32,235 nt of DNA, taken from NCBI GenBank assembly GCA_013152695.1, contig JAADFV010000405.1, forward strand, positions 1 through 32,235. Reading direction: 5' to 3'. Source of the DNA: Chloroflexota bacterium (GTDB lineage Bacteria; Chloroflexota; Anaerolineae; J102). Both the position numbers and the translations under genes were made by a program. Positions 7,930-17,397 of the stretch are shown in pieces. Each line of letters opens with the position of its first letter. The first letter of the stretch is position 1. The notes below the pieces were generated by a model. The model made no database searches and was not told the origin of the DNA. It was given only the letters and a program-made list of their open reading frames with translations.

Positions 7930-8547
7930 ATGAGCACGACGCTACTTCTCGTAAGACACGGCGAAAATGATTGGGTCAAGGAGAACAAATTGGCCGGACG
8001 TTTGCCGGGCATTCATCTCAATGACACCGGTCGCATGCAGGCACGAAGGCTGGCTGCACGATTAGCGGATTGGCCTCTAACCTCCATCTATAGTTCGCCC
8101 CTGGAACGTTGTCTGGAAACAGCCACCATTATCGCCCGGCCCCACCATCTCCCCATCCAAACCCATACAGGAATCCTCGAAACCGACTACGGTGAATGGC
8201 AAGGACAGCCTTATGAGACGCTGATGAAGCGTTCCTTGTGGCCAATTATCGTCAATACCCCCAGTCAAGTTGTTTTTCCCGGGGGCGAAGGCTTCTTGAC
8301 CATGCAGTACCGGGTTGTCTCCACCTTGCAGGAAATTGCTCGCGCCCATGAAGAAGAGCTGGTGCTGGTATGCACCCACGCCGATCCGATCAAAGCAGCC
8401 CTGGCTTATTATGCCGGCGTACACCTCGATCATTTTCAGCGTTTCGTCATCGAGCCGGCATCGCTGAGCCTGGTCCAGCTCAGTCAAAGTGGGCCTCTCA
8501 TTGTAAGTGTCAATGATACCGGTACCTTTCACCCTCCCTTGGGCTAA
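7930..8547 (+). CDS. Histidine phosphatase family protein, MSMEG_4193-type putative phosphomutase
   Basis: A 205-residue phosphoglycerate-mutase-fold protein. The active-site set is visible: LVRHGEN with phospho-accepting His10, SSPLERC with Arg60, the acid Glu84 in ETDYGEW, and a late His150 in CTHADPIK. The C-terminal part (ALAYYAGVHLDHFQRFVIEPASLSLVQ) matches the pattern I know from the TIGR03848 (MSMEG_4193) subfamily, not from classical GpmB or CobC. The substrate is unknown for that subfamily, so phosphatase or phosphomutase activity on a small phosphorylated molecule is as far as the sequence goes. The next gene, 19 nt downstream, encodes the DUF3090 partner that accompanies this subfamily in Actinobacteria. 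Start chosen at ATG 7930 because the RHGE motif then falls at the usual residue 9-12. A weak AGG lies about 10 nt upstream, and the promoter candidate is at 7696-7725. Confidence 0.9.
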   Translation: MSTTLLLVRHGENDWVKENKLAGRLPGIHLNDTGRMQARRLAARLADWPLTSIYSSPLERCLETATIIARPHHLPIQTHTGILETDYGEWQGQPYETLMKRSLWPIIVNTPSQVVFPGGEGFLTMQYRVVSTLQEIARAHEEELVLVCTHADPIKAALAYYAGVHLDHFQRFVIEPASLSLVQLSQSGPLIVSVNDTGTFHPPLG

Positions 8548-8566
8548 AAGTTAATCTCTGCTGATT

Positions 8567-9091
8567 ATGTCCGATTTCCTCTACAATTTCGATCCCGCCG
8601 ATCACTTTACTGTGGGCACCATCGGCCCGCCAGAACAACAGACCATCATCCTGCAGGCAGGACACGGGATCGAATTCGTCTCGATTCTCTGCCAAAGGGA
8701 ACAGTTGCTTGCCCTCGGTGAGGGTTTGCTCACCCTACTCGACCAAATCGTCGAATCCTACCACCTCCCGCTCCCCCCACCTGAAAGCGGTCAGGATTTA
8801 AGCTTGGTGGGGCCACTCGTACCGGTAGGGAGTGTCAGCCAAATAGGGGCCGGCTACAATGAAGCAGAAGATAACATCATCATCGTCATCCAAATTGCTA
8901 TTTTGAATGGTGAAACGAAGCAAATCGCACGATTCACCATCGGGCGGGCGCAAGCACAAGCCTTTGCCTACCATGCTCTTGAACTCATCTCTACGCGAAA
9001 ATCTACCTGCCCAGTTTGTGGTGAACCACTCAATCTTCAGAGGCATGTGTGCCCTGCTACGAACGGCCACGACAAGGCATTCATTCTATAA
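8567..9091 (+). CDS. DUF3090 family protein with C-terminal zinc-binding motif
   Basis: A 174-residue soluble protein of unknown function matching the DUF3090 (TIGR03847) pattern. It opens with a YNFDPADHFTVGTIG-type segment (FDP then VGTIGPPEQQTIILQA), has a central acidic strand region (EDNIIIVIQIAI) and ends in CPVCGEPLNLQRHVCPATNGH (148-168), with Cys148, Cys151, His160 and Cys162 as probable zinc ligands. The family is known mainly from Actinobacteria, where it sits next to MSMEG_4193-type phosphomutases and SCO1664-type kinase-like proteins. The first partner is directly upstream here, but the SCO1664-like gene is not in the window. Its last 6 nt overlap the 3' end of the convergent kinase gene, so no terminator space exists between them. 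The biochemical function is unknown. Confidence 0.88.
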   Translation: MSDFLYNFDPADHFTVGTIGPPEQQTIILQAGHGIEFVSILCQREQLLALGEGLLTLLDQIVESYHLPLPPPESGQDLSLVGPLVPVGSVSQIGAGYNEAEDNIIIVIQIAILNGETKQIARFTIGRAQAQAFAYHALELISTRKSTCPVCGEPLNLQRHVCPATNGHDKAFIL

Positions 9092-11533
9092 TTTGCTTTT
9101 GCTGTTTTTCTTCGGGGGTTGCAGGGGAAGGGTGACGGTGACAAAGGTGCCTTGTCCTTCGGCACTGGTGATGGCAATCTCACCGTGATGCACATCTACA
9201 GCTTCTTTGACCAGCGCCAGTCCCAAACCCGTGCCGCGCACACCAGCATCATGCGCCCGTTTAGAACGATAAAACTTGGTAAAAAGGTGGGGAATATCTG
9301 CGGCGGGGATACCCAGCCCTTGATCACTAATTTCAAGAAGCAAGGAATCTCCCAACCTTTTAGCGCTCACCCGTACTTCTCCTCCTTCCAAACTAAACTT
9401 GATGGCATTACTGATCAGGTTCTTGAGTATGCTTGTGAACATATCACGATGGGCGTAGAGCGGTGGGAGCTGTTCTTCTACCTCCACATTCACGGTCACG
9501 CCGCTCTGGCGTGCCTGGACAGCCAGGGCGGACATCGTCTCCTCGATTAAAGCTGCAACTGGCAATTCCTCTACTTGCAGCTCACCCTTGCCAGCTCTAA
9601 GCTGTGAGAGGTCTAACAGCGTGTTAATCACCCTGTTCATCCGATCGGCCTCTCGATTGATGATGACGAGGCACTGTTCACTCATGGCCTCATCTACGGC
9701 ATCGCTCTCGTTAAGCAAGAGGTCGGCATAGCCTTTGATGCTGGCGAGTGGGGTTCGTAACTCATGCGAAACATTGGCCACGATATTGGCCTGCAAACGC
9801 GCCACCTCTTTGAGCTTGGTAATATCGGTAAAATTGAAGAGGTAACGATCGAAAATGGGGGTGACGCCGAGAAGAATATCGCGACGGCCACTCCGGCCCA
9901 AAAGCGTCGTTTCTGTGGGTGGCAGAGCCTTTCCCGACTTGATGGCACGGCGCAAGGGACTGTTCTCATCCCAGGTGCTCTCAAACATCTGCAACATGGT
10001 TTTGCCCACAAGCTCATCGCCGCTATAGCCGGTGATTTTCTCGGCTGCTGGATTCATGTCGACAACTCGCAAGTTGCTGTCGACGACGACAATACCGGTA
10101 AATGCCTCTGCCAGTATCACTTTGGTACGCTGTTTCTCCTCGATGGCCATCTGGTAGAGCCAGGCGTTCTGCACAGCAATGGCTGTTTGGTTGGCAAGAG
10201 TCGATAAAGTAAGTTGTTCGTCGACCGAATAGGTGGTTTCGGCAAGTTTTTGCCCTACAACCAACACCCCCACAAGCTCGTCCTGGGCAACCAGGGGCAC
10301 AAATAGGCGAGCATCGAGTATCTCGAAATCACGTCGTTCTCGAGCCCAAAGCGCCTTGAATTCTGGCGCCATTTTCACTTCATCGATGGTGAGAACATTG
10401 CCGTTATCGGTCAGTTGCTCGATGATGGGATGGTCAGATCGCCAAACGATATTTGTCTCAGGCGGCAAACCCCGCTGCGCAATGACTTGATATCTGCCTG
10501 AGGTCTGATCTCGCAATAACAGGGCTGCTTTGGCGATATGAATCGTGCTCGTAATTTCATCAAGAATCATACTGGCGAGACGATCCAATTCCAAAATCGA
10601 GGTAGCGGTGCGGCTCACACGTTGTAGCATGAGATTGGCATCGTATTTCTCGCGGAAAAACAGCTTATCGATCCCCTGTTGTAGCCGGCTCTGAAGTGGC
10701 TGCATGACCAAAGCGGCAAGAGCTGCAACGACGATGGAAAGCAGCAGAGTGGGGAATCCAGAGGCAATATCGAAAAGGTTGATCGAAAGAAAGATGACGA
10801 GGAAGTAACCCACACCGATGATGACAGTGGGAACTGCGTAAAGCAGACCTTTGCGAACGACTATCCTGATATCCAGCAACTGGTAGCGAAATATGGTGTA
10901 GGCGAGGAGCAGGGCATTGACAGCGTTGGCAGCAATATCGAGAGGATAGGCACCCAACCTGGCGCTAATATTCGATACACCTCCCAAAATAATCACCAAG
11001 AACCCTAAAAGGACGTAGCGGATGCGGATACGTTCCATGGCATCTCTGCTTTCTCGCAGAGATCTGGCCAAATCCAGACCGGCCACCCCCATGTACACAA
11101 AGAAGTAGACCGAAAAAATGTATACAGCAGGCCCAAAGGTAAATTCAATCAAATGCTGCTCTGTGACGTGTACATCTTCAGCCATGTAACCCACGGCTGT
11201 GAGCACCAGCAGAATCACATAGCCTATCTCCCCCACATGTAAAAGGCGCTCATGGCGGGGTTCGCCGCAGAAAAACTGGGCAAAACCAAAAAAGGTGAGA
11301 GGCATCCCAATCAAACCAGCCAGCATGATCCGGTTCCAAAAAATAGCGTTGTGCGCGTCGAGATACATCAACAAGGCGCCAAAACTCCAAACCATCATAC
11401 TCAACAAATAAAACGCGAACCAGCGACTCACCCGGCGCGCCAGACCCTCCCGCCAGGTCAGGAAAAGCAAGCTGGTGTAGAGAACTAACGCAATGGCTGG
11501 AATCAGCGTCAGACTGGAAAATGTCGGGGGCAT
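9086..11533 (-). CDS. Membrane sensor histidine kinase (7TM-like/GAF/PAS/HisKA/HATPase), cassette 1
   Basis: An 815-residue sensor kinase. Residues 1-285 are membrane-embedded, with about seven spans to residue 220 (resembling the N-terminal 7TM region of histidine kinases, PF16927) and two more at about 230-282, making nine in my reading. A GAF-like domain covers about 300-460, a PAS domain about 468-575 (VVVDSNLRVVDMNPAAEKITGY), and the HisKA box VSHELRTPL carries the phospho-acceptor His590. The ATPase domain has the N-box NLISNAIKF, DQGLGIP, LFTKFYRS and GTGLGLAL, so it should be catalytically active. It follows the GH3-like gene by 20 nt. The sensor half is clearly diverged from the other two copies (for example GYMAEDVHVTEQ against GYLAGDIHITER), whereas the PAS-to-kinase half is nearly the same. 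The C-terminal tail is shorter and Lys-rich (PKKNSKSKL). No response regulator is adjacent. The 3' end overlaps the convergent DUF3090 gene by 6 nt. Confidence 0.93.
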   Translation of the reverse strand: MPPTFSSLTLIPAIALVLYTSLLFLTWREGLARRVSRWFAFYLLSMMVWSFGALLMYLDAHNAIFWNRIMLAGLIGMPLTFFGFAQFFCGEPRHERLLHVGEIGYVILLVLTAVGYMAEDVHVTEQHLIEFTFGPAVYIFSVYFFVYMGVAGLDLARSLRESRDAMERIRIRYVLLGFLVIILGGVSNISARLGAYPLDIAANAVNALLLAYTIFRYQLLDIRIVVRKGLLYAVPTVIIGVGYFLVIFLSINLFDIASGFPTLLLSIVVAALAALVMQPLQSRLQQGIDKLFFREKYDANLMLQRVSRTATSILELDRLASMILDEITSTIHIAKAALLLRDQTSGRYQVIAQRGLPPETNIVWRSDHPIIEQLTDNGNVLTIDEVKMAPEFKALWARERRDFEILDARLFVPLVAQDELVGVLVVGQKLAETTYSVDEQLTLSTLANQTAIAVQNAWLYQMAIEEKQRTKVILAEAFTGIVVVDSNLRVVDMNPAAEKITGYSGDELVGKTMLQMFESTWDENSPLRRAIKSGKALPPTETTLLGRSGRRDILLGVTPIFDRYLFNFTDITKLKEVARLQANIVANVSHELRTPLASIKGYADLLLNESDAVDEAMSEQCLVIINREADRMNRVINTLLDLSQLRAGKGELQVEELPVAALIEETMSALAVQARQSGVTVNVEVEEQLPPLYAHRDMFTSILKNLISNAIKFSLEGGEVRVSAKRLGDSLLLEISDQGLGIPAADIPHLFTKFYRSKRAHDAGVRGTGLGLALVKEAVDVHHGEIAITSAEGQGTFVTVTLPLQPPKKNSKSKL

Positions 11534-11553
11534 CTCATTGGATGACGACTAAT

Positions 11554-13161
11554 TTAGGCGGAAATTTGTCCCAAACGAAGGAGCGTATTGACAATTTCGT
11601 CACTCGGATTCATGTGAGGTGGTTTGAGATGGGCCAAATCTGCACCGGCGGCCTGTTTTTCGAGGTAATAAGCACGGAATGTGCCTCTCGGCAGGATGGT
11701 CAAACGTAAGGGCCGTACCTCAAGCATGTTGATTAAGTCAGCGTAAAACTGATTATGTTGTTTGAAGCTCTCATTAAGTTGACGCTCTGCTTCGTCTGGA
11801 GATACGTCCTCTTTCAGTTCGATGTACAGATGCAGAAAAGATTCTTCCCCATCGTCTTCCTTGCGAACCGTCCAGTCTTCGTAAGGAATCCCAGAGTCGT
11901 GAATGGCATGCCATACCATGGGTTCATCCATGAGTCCCGTGAAACCGGCCAGATCGATCAAACCGTCAGCCCGTCCCGAACAAATCATTCCCGGTAAGTT
12001 AATACCTGCTTTCTCATCGCGTAGGCTTTCAAATAAGATCAAATCACTCAAACGATAGCGTAAGAAAGGGCCACCATCGAAGCTGGTCATCACCAATTCG
12101 TAGCGTTGTCCTGTCTCGACTTCATCTAAGAGGACGGTGGAGGGGTTGTAGGAGGAATCCTCGCGATTCTTCATCCACTCTCGCTCAGGAATGAACTCAT
12201 AAAAAGCAACATCAGGGAAAAAGTAAAGCCCGCGGCGATTCCAGGCCTGAACGGCAGCGGTGCCGCCCAATTCGGTGGCGGCATAGAGCTCGTAAGGAGT
12301 GACTCCCCAATACTCCTCGATAGTTTTCTTATAAAGAGAAGTATCAGTGCCCCCACACATCGCACTCTTGACCGTCCACAAATCTTTGGGCAATAACGGT
12401 CTGCCAGCCATGCGGCTGCGAATGAGGGCTCGCGTCAAGCGAAACATGGCCTTGGGATGCAGCAGATAACGAGAAGGTTTCGCGCCACCGCCGCCTTGCG
12501 AAAATCGTTCGCCGATTTTCACCAATACGGAGGTAATGGAACCGATGATGTCGATCCCCGTCACCAAAGCCATCTGAAAACTTAGCTCCATCCGTTCCTG
12601 AAAAGTGAGCGATTCTGTCTTTTCGAGGGGAGGAACAAAGTGGAATGGAAAGAGCTCGGCGAGGCTAATCAGGGCAATCCCGCTGGAATAAGGCCTGGCG
12701 GGCGTATTGTAAAGCAGCACATCGCCTTCCTCGAGCCGTATATCACCGTACCGACGTGCCATCGAGAGGATGACCGCTGCCATGTTTTTTTCACCTGCTT
12801 TACGATAGGTTTCTTCGCTATACGGCACCATCTTGAATCGCCCCGAACGCCCCGAAGTGTGAGACCACAAATAGGCCTTGCGCGGAAGCAGATGCTCCTG
12901 CTCGTCGGTGAGATAAGGCTCGTAGTCCTGATAGGTGGTTAGGGGCACTTTTTCACGAAATTCCTCCACCGTAGTTGGTAAAGGGCCACCGGCAATAATA
13001 CGGGCCAACTCTGAGGAAGCAGCCAAATGAAGCTGTTCCAACAATAGACTTTCTTGCACTTTCATGTAAGCCTTCAGGCTGAGGTCTAAGAAGCCACAAT
13101 ACTGTTTCCAGATATCTGCTTTACGCCCTTGGCGAAGCATTTCAACGACTTCAGACGGCAT
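11554..13161 (-). CDS. GH3-like acyl-adenylate-forming enzyme, cassette 1
   Basis: A 535-residue member of the acyl-adenylating (ANL) superfamily that best fits the GH3 family (PF03321), known in plants for joining acyl acids such as indole-acetate or jasmonate to amino acids through an acyl-AMP. Evidence: VPLTTYQDYEPYL (72-84), the GH3-type element before the ATP loop; the loop itself, HTSGRSGRFK (101-110); the YAATE adenine-binding motif (293-297); RYRLSD (368-373); GRADGLIDLAGF (396-407); and a C-terminal LKPPHMN (512-518). The ATP loop has Arg where most relatives have Thr. RYRLSD differs from the RYRMRD of the other two copies. No signal peptide or membrane span is seen. The ATG at 13159-13161 has AAAGGAG 9 nt upstream. 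The substrate is unknown. A phenylacetate-CoA-ligase-like activity is the main alternative. Confidence 0.85.
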   Translation of the reverse strand: MPSEVVEMLRQGRKADIWKQYCGFLDLSLKAYMKVQESLLLEQLHLAASSELARIIAGGPLPTTVEEFREKVPLTTYQDYEPYLTDEQEHLLPRKAYLWSHTSGRSGRFKMVPYSEETYRKAGEKNMAAVILSMARRYGDIRLEEGDVLLYNTPARPYSSGIALISLAELFPFHFVPPLEKTESLTFQERMELSFQMALVTGIDIIGSITSVLVKIGERFSQGGGGAKPSRYLLHPKAMFRLTRALIRSRMAGRPLLPKDLWTVKSAMCGGTDTSLYKKTIEEYWGVTPYELYAATELGGTAAVQAWNRRGLYFFPDVAFYEFIPEREWMKNREDSSYNPSTVLLDEVETGQRYELVMTSFDGGPFLRYRLSDLILFESLRDEKAGINLPGMICSGRADGLIDLAGFTGLMDEPMVWHAIHDSGIPYEDWTVRKEDDGEESFLHLYIELKEDVSPDEAERQLNESFKQHNQFYADLINMLEVRPLRLTILPRGTFRAYYLEKQAAGADLAHLKPPHMNPSDEIVNTLLRLGQISA

Positions 13162-13197
13162 GATAGTATTCTCCTTTGGAAGAGTGGAGGAATTGGG

Positions 13198-13247
13198 GGG
13201 CGAGAAAAAGTAGCCCTAAAGATAGGTCAACCTGAAAGGCACGAAGT
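13198..13247 (-). repeat. Conserved intercistronic element, copy between cassettes 1 and 2
   Basis: A 50-nt block in the gap between kinase 2 and GH3-like gene 1 that is about 80% identical, by eye, to 17398-17446. Read on the minus strand it contains AGGTTGACCT (a small palindrome), then GGGCTA, a T-rich stretch and CGCCC, which could form a GGGC/GCCC stem. It lies just upstream of the GH3-like ribosome binding site, so it may be a promoter remnant, a processing site or a translation-control element. Confidence 0.5.
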
Positions 13248-13249
13248 CA

Positions 13250-15736
13250 TCAACGAAATCTTTTCTGTGCCGGCACCTCCAGATCTGTCATGTTGTTCGT
13301 TCCCATTTTACCGGAGACTTGAGGAGGTTTCAGAGGTAAGGTGACTGTAACACAGGTGCCTTCACCTTCAACACTGTCGATCTCTATTTTACCATGATGC
13401 GTATCCACAGCTTCTTTGACCAGTGCTAAACCCAGGCCGGTACCGCGTACTCCGGCATCATGCGCTCGTTTAGAACGGTAAAACTTGGTAAATAGATGAG
13501 GAATGTCCTCGGCGGGGATACCGAGGCCATGATCACAGATCTCTAAAACCAGGTGGTCTTCGACGCATTTCGCAACGACCTCCACTTCCCCGCCGTTCAC
13601 ACTGAATTTAATCGCATTTCCGACCAAATTTTTGAGTATGCTCGTCAGCATATCGCGATTGGCATAAATCGGAGGCATTTGTTCATCCATCTCTACACGC
13701 ACTGTCACACCGCCCTGACGTGCTTGCACAGCCAGGGCGGTGACAGTTTCATTAACCAAAGCGGGAATTGAAAGTTCTTCCATTTGCAGGCCAGCATTTC
13801 CCGCTTCAAGCTTCGAGAGGTCTAGGAGTGCGTTGATCACTCTATTCATTCGGTCGGCCTCGTTGTTGATGATCACCAGACACTGCTCTTGCATTGCCTC
13901 ATCTACGGCGTCACTCTCGTTCAACAACAGGTCGGCATAGCCTTTGATACTGGCCAGAGGCGTACGTAACTCGTGGGACACATTAGCGACGATATTGGCC
14001 TGAAGTCGTCCCACCTCCTTGAGTTTGGTAATATCGGTAAAATTGAAGAGATAGCGATCGAAAATAGGTGTAACGGCCAGAAGAATATCGCGGCGTCCAT
14101 TCCGCCCTAACAGTGTTGTTTCTGTCGGAGGTAGAGCCTCCTCTGACTCGATGGCGCGGCGTAAAGCACTGTTCTCATCCCACATATTTGCAAACAACTG
14201 TAAAATAATCTCGCCGATGAGGTCGTCACGATTGTATCCTGTAATTTTCTCGGCTGCCGGGTTCATATCGACAACTCGCAAATTACCATCAACGACGACA
14301 ATACCGGTAAAGGCCTCTGCCAGTACTACTTCTGTGCGTTGCTTTTCTTCGATTGCCATCTGGTAGAGCCAGGCGTTCTGCACGGCAATAGCAGCTTGAT
14401 TGGCGAGCGTTGACAGCATGAGCTGCTCATCCAGAGAATACGTCGTCTCGGACAATTTGGGCCCCACCACAAATACGCCGATAAGATTATCCTGCGCCAC
14501 CAAGGGGACAAATAGCTGTGCCTCCAATAATTTGAGATCGCGATGCTCTTGCGCCCAAAGCGCATTAAACTGCGGCACCATTTCGGCATCGGCTATAGTC
14601 AGAACATTCCCATCGAGAGCCAGTTGCACGATAATCGGATGATCATTTCGCAGTACAATTTTCGTATCGGGTGGTAGCCCGCGCTGGGCTATCAACTGAT
14701 ATTGGCCGGTCGCCTGATCGCGCAAAAAAAGTGCTGCTTTGGAAATATGAATCGTACTCGTGATCTCATCCAAAATCATGTTTGCCAGCCGATCCAAGCG
14801 CAAAATCGAAGTGGCCGTACGGCTGATCCGTTGTAACATGAGATTGGCATCGTATTTTTCGCGAAAAAATAGCTTATCGATTCCCAACTGCAGTCGCACC
14901 TGAAGTGGCTGCATGATCAAAGCGACAAGAGCCGCAACAGCCACAGAAAGCAGCAGCGTCGGAAATCCCGAAGCAATATCGAACAACGTAACGGAAAGGA
15001 AAATGATCAGGAAATAGCCGACGCCGATAATGACAGTAGGAACGGTGTAAAGCAGGCCCTTACGAATGACTATCTTGATATCAAGCAGCTGGTAGCGAAA
15101 AATAGTGTAGGCCAGGAGTAAGGCATTTATCGCATTAGCGGTAATGTCAATGGGATAGGCGCCTAGCTCTTCGATTGTATTGGTTATACCTCCGATAAGA
15201 ATAACACTTAGGCCTATAAAAACATAGGTAATGCGGTTACGTTCTACGTAATTCTTGGTTCGGCGTCTTCCTTGTGAAAGATTGAGGGCAGATAGCCCGA
15301 TGAGAGACAAAAAGTAGATGCCGAAGTAGGGGATGGCCGGACCCAGCGAGAAACTAATCGAACCGCGCTCTGTAATGTGGATGTCACCCGCCAGGTACCC
15401 TTTTGCGGCCAAGACCAGAAAGACAAAACACACAATCACCCCGATCTTCAAGATACGATCATAAGCACGTTCCCTGCGAAAAGCGACAACAAAACTGAAA
15501 AATGCTAACGGCATCACAACGACGCCTAACATCATGAATCGATTCCAGGTGGAAGCATGGGGCCGATCCAAATACATGAGTAACGCCCCCAAGCTCCACA
15601 CGATCATACTGATCAGGTATAAAATAAACCTCTGATTTAGTTTATTTTCAATCCCATGGCGCCAGGTAATAAAGAGCAAAAAGCTATATAAAACCAGAGC
15701 AATTGCTGGGGCTAAACTAAGTAAGAGGATATCCAT
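13250..15736 (-). CDS. Membrane sensor histidine kinase (7TM-like/GAF/PAS/HisKA/HATPase), cassette 2
   Basis: An 828-residue paralogue of the kinases in cassettes 1 and 3, with the same order of parts: membrane sensor (1-283), GAF (about 300-458), PAS (about 466-573) and HisKA with VSHELRTPL (His588). The ATPase boxes are NLVGNAIKF, DHGLGIP, LFTKFYRS and GTGLGLAL; the G1 box has DHG where the other copies have DQG. The second part of the membrane domain and the cytoplasmic half are close to kinase 3, whereas the outer loops differ (RPHASTWNRF, GDIHITERGSISF). After the ATPase domain it has a 20-residue tail ending LEVPAQKRFR that is related to the tail of kinase 3 and absent from kinase 1. 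The ATG at 15734-15736 starts 15 nt after the GH3-like gene's stop, with only a weak GGATGA upstream, so translational coupling is likely. Confidence 0.93.
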   Translation of the reverse strand: MDILLLSLAPAIALVLYSFLLFITWRHGIENKLNQRFILYLISMIVWSLGALLMYLDRPHASTWNRFMMLGVVVMPLAFFSFVVAFRRERAYDRILKIGVIVCFVFLVLAAKGYLAGDIHITERGSISFSLGPAIPYFGIYFLSLIGLSALNLSQGRRRTKNYVERNRITYVFIGLSVILIGGITNTIEELGAYPIDITANAINALLLAYTIFRYQLLDIKIVIRKGLLYTVPTVIIGVGYFLIIFLSVTLFDIASGFPTLLLSVAVAALVALIMQPLQVRLQLGIDKLFFREKYDANLMLQRISRTATSILRLDRLANMILDEITSTIHISKAALFLRDQATGQYQLIAQRGLPPDTKIVLRNDHPIIVQLALDGNVLTIADAEMVPQFNALWAQEHRDLKLLEAQLFVPLVAQDNLIGVFVVGPKLSETTYSLDEQLMLSTLANQAAIAVQNAWLYQMAIEEKQRTEVVLAEAFTGIVVVDGNLRVVDMNPAAEKITGYNRDDLIGEIILQLFANMWDENSALRRAIESEEALPPTETTLLGRNGRRDILLAVTPIFDRYLFNFTDITKLKEVGRLQANIVANVSHELRTPLASIKGYADLLLNESDAVDEAMQEQCLVIINNEADRMNRVINALLDLSKLEAGNAGLQMEELSIPALVNETVTALAVQARQGGVTVRVEMDEQMPPIYANRDMLTSILKNLVGNAIKFSVNGGEVEVVAKCVEDHLVLEICDHGLGIPAEDIPHLFTKFYRSKRAHDAGVRGTGLGLALVKEAVDTHHGKIEIDSVEGEGTCVTVTLPLKPPQVSGKMGTNNMTDLEVPAQKRFR

Positions 15737-15751
15737 CCCATTTCATCCAGG

Positions 15752-17359
15752 TTATGCCGCTGCGGCACTGAGACGCATCAGCGTATCGATCATCTTGTCT
15801 GAAGCGTTCATGTGCGGCGGCTTGAGATGAGCCAGATCAGCGCCTGCTGCCTGCTGTTCTAAATAATAACCGGTAAATGTACCGGGAGACAGCAATGTTA
15901 CTAACAAAGGTGTCACTTCTAGCATATCCTCCAGGTCAGCATAGAAAGGATTAAGCTTTTTCAGATTATCGTGAACGCTCTTTCTCACTTCTTCTGCACT
16001 CACCTCTTCCCGAGGCTCGAGATAAAGATGCAAGAAAGCGCCGTCAGAAGAGACCTCTTTGCGTGCCGTCCATTCTTCGTAGGATATGCCCGTGTCGTGA
16101 ATGGCACGCCAAATCATGGATTCATCAATCAAACCGGTAAAGCCAGCCAAATCGATCAGACCATCGGACCGTCCTGCGCAATACATCGATGGTAGCTTAA
16201 TGTTCTCTGCCTCGTTCTCCAAGGAGACGAATCGAATCAAATCGCGCATGCGATATCTCAGGAAAGGTCCACCATGAAGACTCGTGATCACCAACTCGTA
16301 GCGTTGATTCAGCTCTACCTCGTCTAATAATACGGTTTTCGGCTCATAAGTGGAATCCTGACGATTCTTGCTCCATTCTTCCTCAGGAATAAACTCGATG
16401 AATACGACATCTGGGAAGAAATAAAGACCATCACGGTCCCAGGCTTGCACGGCCGCAACAACGCCAGTTTCGGTCGAAGCATAGAGTTCGTGCGGCGTCA
16501 CACCCCAATATTCTTTGATCTTCTCTTTGTAAATGGAGGTGTCCGTTCCGCCACAGGTAATGCCTTTTACTGTCCAGATATCTTTGGGAAGCATGGCTCT
16601 ACCGGCAAGGCGGCTGCGAATAAAGCCACGTGTGAGACGGGTCACCGCTTTGGGATGCAGAATATAGCGTGACAAGCGTGCTCCGCCTGCTCCTTGTGCG
16701 AAACGTTCCCCGATTTTTACCAAGACTGATGTGATCGAACCCAGTACATCAATGCCGGTGACCATTGCCTTCTGAAAACTTAGTTCCATGCGTTCCTGAA
16801 ACGAAAGATCCTCCGTTTCTTCAAGAGAAGGCATAAAATGAAATGGGAAACGTTCGGCAACGCTGAGCAGCGCTACACCACTGGCATAAGGGGCGGCAGG
16901 AACATTATAGAGCAAAACATCATTTTCTTCGAGGCGGACATCGCCACGATGGCGGGCCATGGCCAGGATGAATGAGGACATAATGCGGTCACCGGCCTTT
17001 TCATAAATCTCCTTGGTGTAGGGAACCATTTTGTAGCCGCCCGAACGGCCAGATGTATGGGCCCAGATATACGTCTCTCTGGGTAACGTATGCTCCTGCC
17101 CCTTGGCCATATACGGCTGGTAATCTGTGTATTCGGTCAATGGCACTGTAGTGCGGAACTCATCCAGGCTTAAAGGCGTCTTCTCTTTCATCAAGTCTTT
17201 CCCCAGTTCCGATTTGCCCACTTCATGAAGTTGCTCTAAAAGAAGCCGTTCCTGGATAGCCATAAACTCGGGCAGACTCAAGTCAAGGAAGCTACAGTAT
17301 TGCTTCCAGACATCCTGCTCACGACCCTGACGAAGCATTTCTAAGATTTCAGTTGACAT
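15752..17359 (-). CDS. GH3-like acyl-adenylate-forming enzyme, cassette 2
   Basis: A 535-residue paralogue with the complete motif set: VPLTEYTDYQPYM, HTSGRSGGYK (101-110), YASTE, LRYRMRDLI, GRSDGLIDLAGF and LKPPHMN near the C-terminus. It is closer to GH3-like 3 than to GH3-like 1; for example ITCGGTDTS and MYCAGRSDGLIDL are shared by copies 2 and 3 but changed in copy 1. A GTG directly precedes the chosen ATG (17357-17359). I prefer the ATG because it aligns with the start of copy 1 (M-x-x-E-x-x-EMLRQGR), and AAGGAG then sits at a normal distance of 8 nt. The enzyme is expected to be soluble. Function as an acyl-acid/amino-acid ligase is inferred from the family; the substrate is unknown. 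The next gene downstream is its cognate kinase, 15 nt away. Confidence 0.86.
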   Translation of the reverse strand: MSTEILEMLRQGREQDVWKQYCSFLDLSLPEFMAIQERLLLEQLHEVGKSELGKDLMKEKTPLSLDEFRTTVPLTEYTDYQPYMAKGQEHTLPRETYIWAHTSGRSGGYKMVPYTKEIYEKAGDRIMSSFILAMARHRGDVRLEENDVLLYNVPAAPYASGVALLSVAERFPFHFMPSLEETEDLSFQERMELSFQKAMVTGIDVLGSITSVLVKIGERFAQGAGGARLSRYILHPKAVTRLTRGFIRSRLAGRAMLPKDIWTVKGITCGGTDTSIYKEKIKEYWGVTPHELYASTETGVVAAVQAWDRDGLYFFPDVVFIEFIPEEEWSKNRQDSTYEPKTVLLDEVELNQRYELVITSLHGGPFLRYRMRDLIRFVSLENEAENIKLPSMYCAGRSDGLIDLAGFTGLIDESMIWRAIHDTGISYEEWTARKEVSSDGAFLHLYLEPREEVSAEEVRKSVHDNLKKLNPFYADLEDMLEVTPLLVTLLSPGTFTGYYLEQQAAGADLAHLKPPHMNASDKMIDTLMRLSAAAA

Positions 17360-17397
17360 CACGAACTCTCCTTTTTTTGGGGGGATGGAACTATAGA

